Of a stretch of DNA of 64,000 nucleotides, positions 57,391-64,000 are shown in pieces. Every line of letters starts with the position of its first letter. The first letter of the stretch is position 1. Under the pieces are notes generated by a model. It saw only the letters and a program-made list of their open reading frames with translations. It did not search any database and was not told the origin of the DNA. Source of the DNA: Alphaproteobacteria bacterium MedPE-SWcel (lineage in GTDB: Bacteria; Pseudomonadota; Alphaproteobacteria; Rhodobacterales; Rhodobacteraceae); assembly GCA_001874255.1 (NCBI GenBank), contig MPDC01000005.1:62001-126000 (forward strand), in the 5' to 3' direction. The translations under genes and the position numbers were made by a program.

Positions 57391-57411
57391 ACCCGCCACC
57401 TTGACCCGCCA
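57391..57411 (-). promoter_or_regulatory. Candidate MraZ operator
   Basis: Minus strand: TGGCGGGT-N5-TGGCGGGT, about 95-115 nt upstream of the mraZ start, followed by a further TGGC. Known MraZ sites are short G-rich direct repeats spaced by about 5 nt upstream of mraZ. Confidence 0.4.
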
Positions 57412-57901
57412 TGCGGGGTGTCCGACTGCGCGCGCCACCTGGGGGGATGTCTGCTCGCCCGCGCGCCGGATCTCTTGCCTGAATGAATGCGAAGGCCTGT
57501 ATGGAACCTGCCGTTTTGTAAGGTTGGGGTCGTTTTATGCCCCGATGCTCTTCGTTTTCATCCGATGACATAGGAATACATGGGAATGCATGGTCCAGCA
57601 AGCCACTTTCACCTCCCATTAAGCAAGAATCAGCAAAACGAGTCCGAAAACGGCGAGGATCTCAAGAGGAAAATTCACTTCGCTCCATATGTGGTAGGTC
57701 TTTGGCAGTGCGCCACAAAATACATGCATTCGATGTTTTTGACAATTTGCCCGTAAATTCCCAGCCAGATCAGCAGCCGCCCCGCTCCGACATCTCCTAT
57801 CGCATTGTGTTTTTCTTTTGTTCTCAAATCGGGAGGGTCTTCTGCTGCAAAACATGTCTCCGAGCCGGGCAAAGTGATTCGCTTCGCAAGACAACAATCC
57901 C

Positions 57902-58020
57902 GGCCCATAATTTCCCATGGCCCGTAATTTCCCATGCCCCAGCCCGCATGCAGCGTGACTGTTGTAGCGTGTGTGTAGCGTGACGGACTTTTTTGCAGTG
58001 AATTACAGACTTTTTTACAG
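57902..58020. repeat. Group of small direct repeats near the prophage end
   Basis: ggcccRtaatttcccat twice (57902, 57919; 17 nt); gtagcg at 57964 and 57975 (11 nt); gacttttttRcag at 57986 and 58008 (22 nt). Confidence 0.8.
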
Positions 58021-58113
58021 CAACGCGATTTTGGGCCGGGATGGGATTTAAGGGGCGTTGAAGCCTCGGTTCAACCCATCCTCCCGGGCAACGCCCTCGG
58101 GACCAGCGCGGCG

Positions 58114-59868
58114 TCACACATCATCCACCGCAGATATCGCACGCGCCCAGGCCAGAACCGCCGCCTTGTCATCGCCGGTCGGGGCCGCGCTCCAGGCCGC
58201 GATTGCCACATGTGAGCCCACCGAATAGCGATTGGTTGCGCCGGATCGCCCGCCCCAACTCAGAACGCCGGCCGTTCCATAGGACAGCCCGACCACCTCC
58301 CCCTCCGTGCCAGGATCGCCATTCCCATACATGCCGCCACTGTCAACGTAGTTGGCGTGCAGAGTGTAGCCCCCGGCCGCGCCGGGCAGTGCTGTGATGA
58401 AGCTGGGTTCGTAACCCTGCGATGGCTCCAGCAGGAACTCATCCGACGTGCCCCGCGCATAAGCCGTCGCTCCGCCCGAGCTGACCAGGCCCAACGTGTT
58501 CTGAGGCCCCGCAGCCTGCACCAGGGTTCCAGAGTTGTTGACCCGCCCGACAGCCAGCAGCGCCCCCGCCGCCGTCAGCGCGAATGAGCTGTCAGACAGC
58601 ATGATGTTGTTGCTATCATCGCCCCATGCCAGCCGCCTGCCCTGGAACAGCAAGCTGCCGTTCCGGACGATGAAGGCCTTGCCCGATCCTTCGGGGACAA
58701 AAGTCATGCCTGCGGAGATGTTGTCATAGGCCCCCACGATCCAGGCGTCGCCGCCGCCCGCATGCGCGAGCATCGCGGCCGGGTCTGCGATCTTGCCGAC
58801 ATAATCGACGTCGATCTCCGTGCTCCCGTTGCTGATCCGAAGGGCCGGGCCATCATAGCTGGAAAGACCTCGATAAAGACCGGCATATCGCGCGGGCTTG
58901 TTCACCAGATCATCGATCCAATCCGTCCAGCGCTCCGGCGCCGCCTCCCGGGTCTGCGCCACAGCGACAGCCGGGCCGCACTTTGTCCCCAGCAGCCGAT
59001 ATCCCGCATTGTTGAAGTGAATGGCCTCGGTGGGATGCTGGTTTTCCTCCGGCCCCTCGACAAACGCGACGTTTGGCAGGGTCTGGGCAAGATGCGCGTT
59101 TGCCGCCGCCACCCGCTCGCGCCCCAGGGCACCGGAATATGTCCACTCCGGCGGCCCGCCTGTCAGAACCCACGGGGCGGCAGGAGCCCCCCATGCCGCA
59201 CGAATTCCCGAGATACAGGCCGCCGTCACGCTCAGGAACTCGTGAAAGCCTGCCAAGGTCCCGGCATCGTTCTCGTTCAGCGGATGCCCGAAGAAGATCG
59301 GGGCGAGCACCGTCCGCTCCGGGAATGCCGCTGCAACCGCGCTGTTCAAGGCGCGCTGCCAATTGCCGGAGGTATGCGCCAGGTAAAGCGCGCCAGAGAC
59401 TTCGGTGCCCGGACCGGTGCCGCCGATCTCCCATGCAGGCCCCGCGCCGGAGGGATGCCAGGGGCCGTAGCCGAAGACGTCGCCGCCGCCGAACATGCCA
59501 CGCCCGCCGACTGCGGTCGGGACAATCACATAGATGATGTCTGCGCCGCCGTTGTGGTCGGACAGGTATCTGGTCAGGTTGATCGCCGGAGTGGTGGCCT
59601 GCGTCGTCAGCCCGCCGGGGCGCGGGATACCGACAGTGTGGTCCAGCGGCAGGATCTCGCCGGTGGCCGGGTTCAGCCAGCGTGCCGTTTCCAGATCATC
59701 TGCGGCGGACAGCACGGCACCGACGCTGTCATCGCCGCCCGCCGTATTGGAGGCCCCCAGCGTCACCAGCGGCTGGATCCAAGCACCACCGGAGCGTGGC
59801 GGAATGAAGCTGTCCGCTCCGAACGCCCCCTCGAACACAAAGGGCGAGAATGACCCGAACTCAGGCAT
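58114..59868 (-). CDS. Phage tail spike-like protein with SGNH hydrolase domain
   Basis: 584 residues from ATG 59868 (GGTGGA upstream, 8-nt overlap with the preceding gene). Residues about 30-320 look like an SGNH/GDSL esterase: LVTLGASNTAGG with the block I Ser and HPTEAIHFNNAGYRLLG as the catalytic His block. The second half (GPALRISNGSTEIDVDY, DAWIVGAYDNISAG) recalls the jelly-roll domain seen in phage arabinofuranosidase-like tail proteins. Likely removes acetyl groups from the host surface polysaccharide. Last gene of the phage operon. Confidence 0.65.
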   Translation of the reverse strand: MPEFGSFSPFVFEGAFGADSFIPPRSGGAWIQPLVTLGASNTAGGDDSVGAVLSAADDLETARWLNPATGEILPLDHTVGIPRPGGLTTQATTPAINLTRYLSDHNGGADIIYVIVPTAVGGRGMFGGGDVFGYGPWHPSGAGPAWEIGGTGPGTEVSGALYLAHTSGNWQRALNSAVAAAFPERTVLAPIFFGHPLNENDAGTLAGFHEFLSVTAACISGIRAAWGAPAAPWVLTGGPPEWTYSGALGRERVAAANAHLAQTLPNVAFVEGPEENQHPTEAIHFNNAGYRLLGTKCGPAVAVAQTREAAPERWTDWIDDLVNKPARYAGLYRGLSSYDGPALRISNGSTEIDVDYVGKIADPAAMLAHAGGGDAWIVGAYDNISAGMTFVPEGSGKAFIVRNGSLLFQGRRLAWGDDSNNIMLSDSSFALTAAGALLAVGRVNNSGTLVQAAGPQNTLGLVSSGGATAYARGTSDEFLLEPSQGYEPSFITALPGAAGGYTLHANYVDSGGMYGNGDPGTEGEVVGLSYGTAGVLSWGGRSGATNRYSVGSHVAIAAWSAAPTGDDKAAVLAWARAISAVDDV

Positions 59869-60145
59869 GATCCACCAATGCGTTGATGGCATTGCCGATG
59901 AGGCTGCGGCCGTAGAGACGATTGCCGCTGGCCCGGCTCAGCTCATCCAAACTCGCCAGCCTGTCGCCTTTGCCGGTTCCATAGCGCCAGCCGATCAACG
60001 CGGGATCAGGCACTGTTGCGTCGCCCCGGCGGACCTCCATCGGGCCATCAAGCGCTTCAAACTTGATGCCCGCAAGCGCGTCGCCGGAGGTCATCTCCGT
60101 CCAGGTTTCGGTGTTCAACGTGACGATTTCTTGCGTGCGTGGCAT
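59861..60145 (-). CDS. Small phage tail-associated protein, unrecognised
   Basis: 94 residues starting MPRTQEIVTLNTETWTEMT. Its first half (EALDGPMEVRRGDA) reads like the small beta-rich proteins that sit between tail fibre genes of siphophages. No function assigned. Overlaps the spike gene. A 118-nt gap separates it from the DUF4376 gene. Confidence 0.6.
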   Translation of the reverse strand: MPRTQEIVTLNTETWTEMTSGDALAGIKFEALDGPMEVRRGDATVPDPALIGWRYGTGKGDRLASLDELSRASGNRLYGRSLIGNAINALVDHA

Positions 60146-60263
60146 GTGCCTCTCCGTTTATTGCAGGGTTCAAGTCTTCTTTGGCCGCAGGCGCGGCGCA
60201 CCAGCCATTGTTCAACGTCCTCGGTAATGTCGCGGTCCCTGATCGAGCGGTGCCGGGTTGAAC

Positions 60264-60671
60264 TCATCCTCCCAACGCCTCTGCAAACGCCGCCCTGACA
60301 TCGAGACTGGCCGGATCTGCACTGGCCTCGATCTGGACGACCACCACAGCCTCGGCGACAAAACAGGCCTGGATGAACTGCACCACAGCCGCCGCTGCCG
60401 CCTCCACCTCGGGCTGGGTCATCTCGACAAAGCCCGCAGGGGTCTTCCAGGCGACCGGCGCGGTGAGCATTCCCTGCTGCAGGGCGCTGACGGCCCCCGA
60501 CAGGGCAAGCCGGGTGGTCTCATCGCCGGGGATTTGAACGCCGCTCGGCAGGGTCACGCCTTCGCAGCCGCGCGCCCAGCGGAGGCGGGCCAGCTCGGCC
60601 AAGGCCTCTGAGCGTGCGGCCTCGATGCGGGCGCTGGCGGGGATGACTTGGGACAGGTCGATATTGCTCAT
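60264..60671 (-). CDS. DUF4376-like phage protein
   Basis: 135 residues from ATG 60671, overlapping the previous stop by 4 nt. Helical start (ASARIEAARSEALAELARLRW), GVQIPGDETTRLALSGAVSAL and WKTPAGFVEMTQPEVEAAAAAV match the DUF4376 pattern of tail-fibre-associated proteins. Role probably in fibre assembly; unproven. An Ala/Val-rich C-terminus is odd. Confidence 0.65.
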   Translation of the reverse strand: MSNIDLSQVIPASARIEAARSEALAELARLRWARGCEGVTLPSGVQIPGDETTRLALSGAVSALQQGMLTAPVAWKTPAGFVEMTQPEVEAAAAAVVQFIQACFVAEAVVVVQIEASADPASLDVRAAFAEALGG

Positions 60672-60982
60672 TCTGCTGGCTCCTCTTCGGAGTATGGCGG
60701 GAGGTCGACCGGCCCGTCTGCGGTCAGGGTCACAGGCTGCGGAAAGCGGGTTTCCTCTGGCGCGTCCGCACCATGGGGCAGGATCAGGGTCAGGTGGAGC
60801 GTGCCGCCTTCGCGGGTGACCTCCGAGGCCAGCCAATCACAGGCCACCGCCTCGCGGGGCAGCACGTCGCCCTCGGACAATGCGGTGAAGTCAAAGGTCT
60901 CGCCGTTGAGGGTCAGCACATCGCCCTGCCGGGTTGCGATCAGCGCCGTATCGCAGCGCGTTGGAGTGAATGAGATTTGCAT
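60668..60982 (-). CDS. Phage protein of unknown function
   Basis: 104 residues, MQISFTPTRCDTALIATRQGD, beta-rich, with DFTALSEGDVLPREAV in the middle and an acidic end. Found next to DUF4376 genes in prophages as I recall. No enzymatic motif. Confidence 0.6.
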   Translation of the reverse strand: MQISFTPTRCDTALIATRQGDVLTLNGETFDFTALSEGDVLPREAVACDWLASEVTREGGTLHLTLILPHGADAPEETRFPQPVTLTADGPVDLPPYSEEEPAE

Positions 60983-60996
60983 GCTGTGATGCTCCT

Positions 60997-62103
60997 TTAG
61001 AACCAGCGGCCAATTGCCTTGGCGCGAATGGTGCGATTGGTGGAGGCACCTGGTGCAAACACGGTCATGTCGGCCTCCGCAAAGCCAAGCACGCGCAAGC
61101 TGCCCCAGTGCGTCTGACTGTTGCCCATCGAGGTGACAGATCCAGCCACTGAACCGGCACCACCAGAGAAGGTGGCCGGGAATGTCCAGGTAAGCGGAGC
61201 AGCGTTGCGATAGATGGCCCCGGCGACAGTGGTGACATCGACAGATGCAAAGTCGGGCGAGATGCAGATCTGCGTTCCATCCGCAAACCGGACATATCCT
61301 CCATTGGCATTGCTGCCGCGCTCGATCACCGCGCCGGTCGGCGTGCCGCCCGATTGCGCCACCGCCCCCACCAGGTTTTCCAGATGCACCAGCCGCGCCC
61401 AGCCCCCGAAGCTGTCACCGGAGGTGCGGAGCTGCACCTCGCTGGAGGCATTGGGCGCCGCAGAGGAGCCGCGCGCAATGATCTGCAGCCCGCGCCCGGC
61501 GTTGCGGCGCAGCTGCAAAAGCGCCCCATCAAAGGGCCAGCCCTCCTCCGCCGCAATGCTGTAGATCCCCGCAGGCACGTCGAGCCTGGAAGGATCCGGC
61601 AGCGATGGCGGGTTGGCCGCCAGAAGCCCGCCCGCTCCAGTCCGCAGCAGCTTGCCCGCCGCGCTGTCTGTAGCACTGGCCTGCACCGCCGCGCCGGAGG
61701 CCAGCCCCGCGCTGTCGAACTCGATAGCCTCCTGATTGCCCGCCATCAGCGCCAGCCGGGAACTGCCCGCAGCATTTCCGATGGTGGTCTTGTTGCCCGC
61801 AGTCTGCACAAGAAAGTTGGAGGCAACGCCGTCGCGGAGTGCAGCCAACACCCCAGGACTGCCCGCAACCTCGACACTGGTGAACTTCGCCGCCGCCGGG
61901 GTGGTCAGGCCGATGGTGGTGTCATTGAGCGCCGCGCCGATGACGGTGGAGTTGGTTTCCAGAAAGGCGATGAAGGCCAGAAGCTCCGCGCGATGCGTGG
62001 TCGCAAAATGCTGGAACAGCGCATACATCTTGGCGTCAAAATCCGCCTCCGGCGTGCTGCGCTGCGGGATCTCGGGGAAGGCTGAGAAGGTCGGAATGCT
62101 CAT
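60997..62103 (-). CDS. Phage tail fibre protein
   Basis: 368 residues from ATG 62103 with AGGAG 11 nt upstream; GTG 62112 is too close to that box. N-terminal helical part, Ala/Gly-rich shaft, a knob-like segment (DSFGGWARLVHLENLVG) and the C-terminal tip NANGGYVRFADGTQICI, a sequence often seen in tail fibres. Probable receptor-binding protein. Confidence 0.75.
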   Translation of the reverse strand: MSIPTFSAFPEIPQRSTPEADFDAKMYALFQHFATTHRAELLAFIAFLETNSTVIGAALNDTTIGLTTPAAAKFTSVEVAGSPGVLAALRDGVASNFLVQTAGNKTTIGNAAGSSRLALMAGNQEAIEFDSAGLASGAAVQASATDSAAGKLLRTGAGGLLAANPPSLPDPSRLDVPAGIYSIAAEEGWPFDGALLQLRRNAGRGLQIIARGSSAAPNASSEVQLRTSGDSFGGWARLVHLENLVGAVAQSGGTPTGAVIERGSNANGGYVRFADGTQICISPDFASVDVTTVAGAIYRNAAPLTWTFPATFSGGAGSVAGSVTSMGNSQTHWGSLRVLGFAEADMTVFAPGASTNRTIRAKAIGRWF

Positions 62104-62116
62104 CTGCGGCACTCTC

Positions 62117-63022
62117 CTATTTGAGGGTTTTGAGGATCAGCGGAAAGACAGATTCGCCCGCCACATCGATCGGCTGACTGTGGTCATCGACAAAGCCCAG
62201 CCCTTCGATCCCGAAGGAAGGCGCCGCGCCGGTGACGTAAAAAGCGGTCGCCAGCCCGTCGACCTCGGCCACGATATCCATGACGCGCGGCGCCTGATGG
62301 CTCGGCACCAGAAGCGACAGGTCGACCTTGCGGGTGGAGCCGCGCCGGACCAGGATCTCATTGCCAAAATCGTCATAGCCCTTGCGGCTGTGGCTGACGA
62401 ACTGGACCCGGGGCAGGTTCAGCACCCGGCCCAGAAGATGGTTGCGCCCGAGCACGATATGGCCGACCTCAGCCACCGCGCCGGGGGCCTCGATGGAGAT
62501 GTCGACACGGTGGCCGATATAGCCGGGAAAGCCGTTGAGCACCTTCTGGCGGGCATAGATCACGCCGCCGAAGAACCAGGTATAGGCGCTGACCACATGG
62601 CCGGTGTCGACCATGGCAAAGGTCTGGTCATGGATGCGGCTGGCCCCGTCCCAGACCTCGATCCGCACGCGGCCCGCAGTCAGACCAAAGAGCGCAATGG
62701 CATCGCAATCCTGCGAGGGCACCACCGAATAGGTGATCAGATCCGCCTGTTTCGCGGTATTGGAGCGGCGCTGATCAAAGGCCCGCCAGCGGTTGGTGGC
62801 GCTGATCTCCAGCCAGGCGCTGCCATCGTCGGAGACCGGATCATGGCCCTGGTTGCCCTCCGCGAGGCTCTCATAGATCCGGTGCGACAGGGGCGAGATC
62901 ACCCGGTCCCCCGTGCCGTAGCTGGTCGCCGCCGCCCAGACCGGGTGATCATCCTCGGCAATATTCGACGCCACCAGCTCCGCCTCGGTGACCGGCATCG
63001 GTGCGATGATATTGAAGTCCAT
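62117..63022 (-). CDS. Phage tail protein, carbohydrate-binding-like
   Basis: 301 residues, beta-rich. VWAAATSYGTGDRVI and HRIYESLAEGNQGHDP resemble carbohydrate-binding modules of type 5/12, with a jelly-roll-like second half (GRVRIEVWDG, GHRVDISIEA). Its ATG overlaps the upstream stop by one base (TGATG). Likely baseplate or host-recognition part. Confidence 0.65.
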   Translation of the reverse strand: MDFNIIAPMPVTEAELVASNIAEDDHPVWAAATSYGTGDRVISPLSHRIYESLAEGNQGHDPVSDDGSAWLEISATNRWRAFDQRRSNTAKQADLITYSVVPSQDCDAIALFGLTAGRVRIEVWDGASRIHDQTFAMVDTGHVVSAYTWFFGGVIYARQKVLNGFPGYIGHRVDISIEAPGAVAEVGHIVLGRNHLLGRVLNLPRVQFVSHSRKGYDDFGNEILVRRGSTRKVDLSLLVPSHQAPRVMDIVAEVDGLATAFYVTGAAPSFGIEGLGFVDDHSQPIDVAGESVFPLILKTLK

Positions 63023-64000
63023 CAGCGCCGCTCCCCCGGCAGGCCCGCCTCATCCCAATCGTCCACCGTGTTGGCGATCCGATCGAGCAGCATCCGCATC
63101 ACCTGCCCCTGCGCCACCACATGGCGGCTCAGCTCCTCCACGCCCTTGGCCAGGGGGCGATTGTCCAGCATCGCCACAGACTCCGCGTGGCTGTGAATCC
63201 GCGAGGGGCCGGTGGTCTCGATCTCCCAGCCGCGCTCGCCGACAATGCGCGCACCGCCCTGATGGGCGCCGCCGCGCGCAAAGGCGGGAATGCCGCCGAG
63301 ATCCCGGATCTGGGCGCGCAGGGTCTCAAGCTGATTTGCGCTGGTTCTGTAGCGCTGGTTATGAGCCCGGATCTGCGCCTCCAGCCCATCCGCCCCCCGA
63401 AAAGCCGCACGGAACCCGGCCAGATCTGCCCCTGCCCCATAGGTCAGGTAATCCGCATCATAGATGATCCGCCCCGAGACATCCGAGACCCGCAGATCGG
63501 CATCCCGGCCCCCCGCGCGGGTCAGGCTCACGCCGGTCTGCTGCTCCAGCGCCTCGATCTGCGCCACCAGGCTCGTCGCCTCACTGCGATCCGCTACGAC
63601 AGAGGCCGCCGTCTGCCCCTGCGCCTGCAGCGCCGCGATCTGGGTCTGGGCCGCACGCGCCTGGCGGTCGGCCTCCACAGCGGCGCGCAGCTCGCCGAGC
63701 ATGCCGCGCAGCCGGTCCAGGGGCGCGCGCAGCCGTCCGGTCTGGCTCGCGAGATCGGCAAAGACATCATCCGCCTCCAGCACCACACCGCCGCCAAAGG
63801 TGAGCCGGCCAGTTCCACCACCAGTGCCGATCAGCCGCGACAGGCGGGTCAGCCGATCCACCGTCTCCGAGCTGTCACCGGTTAGCGCCACATTGACCTG
63901 CCGCGACAGATTGGCCGAGCGCGTCAGCACCAGCGCGCGCGTGTCCGCATCAAGATCGCGGCCCAGGTCCAGCATCAGGCTCCGGCGCAGATCCGCCGCC
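63022..64000 (-). CDS. Phage tail tape measure protein, C-terminal part
   Basis: The frame runs off the right edge; about 325 residues seen. Coiled-coil helices rich in Ala, Arg and Gln, then IPAFARGGAHQGGARIVGE and GWEIETTGPSRIHSH, the C-terminal motif common in tape measure or minor tail proteins. Sets tail length and crosses the membrane on injection. Confidence 0.7.
   Translation of the reverse strand, partial: AADLRRSLMLDLGRDLDADTRALVLTRSANLSRQVNVALTGDSSETVDRLTRLSRLIGTGGGTGRLTFGGGVVLEADDVFADLASQTGRLRAPLDRLRGMLGELRAAVEADRQARAAQTQIAALQAQGQTAASVVADRSEATSLVAQIEALEQQTGVSLTRAGGRDADLRVSDVSGRIIYDADYLTYGAGADLAGFRAAFRGADGLEAQIRAHNQRYRTSANQLETLRAQIRDLGGIPAFARGGAHQGGARIVGERGWEIETTGPSRIHSHAESVAMLDNRPLAKGVEELSRHVVAQGQVMRMLLDRIANTVDDWDEAGLPGERR

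Larger units (their letters stand above)
57297..58113. other. Intergenic region between prophage and dcw cluster
   Basis: 817 nt. The mraZ-near part (57380-57420) holds the candidate MraZ boxes. From about 57580 to 58030 the DNA is A/T-richer than either flank and carries small repeats; this is the likely prophage-host junction. No tRNA, integrase or clear att core was found. Confidence 0.55.

Noticed and set aside
57902-57935. 17-nt doublet as att core
   Set aside because: Both copies are adjacent, whereas att copies should bracket the prophage.
58060-58090. ggttcaaccc resembling a tRNA T-arm
   Set aside because: No acceptor stem, anticodon arm or D-arm can be fitted around it.
58114-64000. 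Gene transfer agent (RcGTA-type) tail genes
   Set aside because: The conserved GTA tail set (large glycoside hydrolase and peptidase genes) is not recognised; the small fibre-associated genes fit a siphophage-like prophage better.

Overview
The window is a high-GC chromosomal segment of an alphaproteobacterium, most likely a Rhodobacteraceae member of the Roseobacter group. The basis is gene content: CobS/CobT of aerobic cobalamin synthesis, DUF2161 and DUF2484 proteins, a CIRCE-controlled groESL, a family II pyrophosphatase, and the order mraZ-rsmH-ftsL-ftsI-murEF-mraY-murD-ftsW-murGC-DUF2484-murB-ddl-ftsQAZ-lpxC.

Layout. 1-744 is the 3' part of purK. 925-3775 is a leftward set (EamA transporter, lipase-like hydrolase, stand-alone PhnM). 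3911-6986 holds a DUF1127-like protein and groESL with its CIRCE operator. 7314-28856 is mixed housekeeping: a DUF2161 nuclease-fold protein, two tandem TraB/GumN proteins, ppaC, an M48 lipoprotein protease, a DbpA-type DEAD helicase, a HAD phosphatase, a MaoC hydratase, ribF, a YcgN cysteine-cluster protein, an alpha/beta hydrolase with an HCCA isomerase, prs, a membrane methyltransferase, cobS-cobT, aminopeptidase P and a DUF427 protein. 29625-33929 is clc-recN-bamD. 34240-57296 is the division and cell-wall (dcw) cluster, all on the minus strand, read from mraZ down to lpxC. It builds UDP-MurNAc-pentapeptide (murB-F, ddl), lipid I and II (mraY, murG), and the septal machine (ftsW, ftsI, ftsL, ftsQ, ftsA, ftsZ). 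It is interrupted once by an opposite-strand flavoprotein gene. 58114-64000 is the distal tail module of a prophage, on the same strand and immediately upstream of mraZ.

The most unusual signal is not a gene. Many of the longer intergenic gaps carry a short tandem array. Units are mostly 11-13 nt, in some cases 14-18 or 21-22 nt. Sequences differ from locus to locus but the period is strict over up to about 17 units. At three genes (mraY, the flavoprotein, the M48 protease) the first unit contains the gene's own stop codon. Similar in-frame arrays of 12 or 15 nt form the signal peptides of both TraB/GumN proteins and the tail of the helicase. I find no CRISPR, no tRNA or rRNA gene and no insertion sequence in the window. 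All homology calls come from reading motifs, gene order and lengths; no database search was possible.
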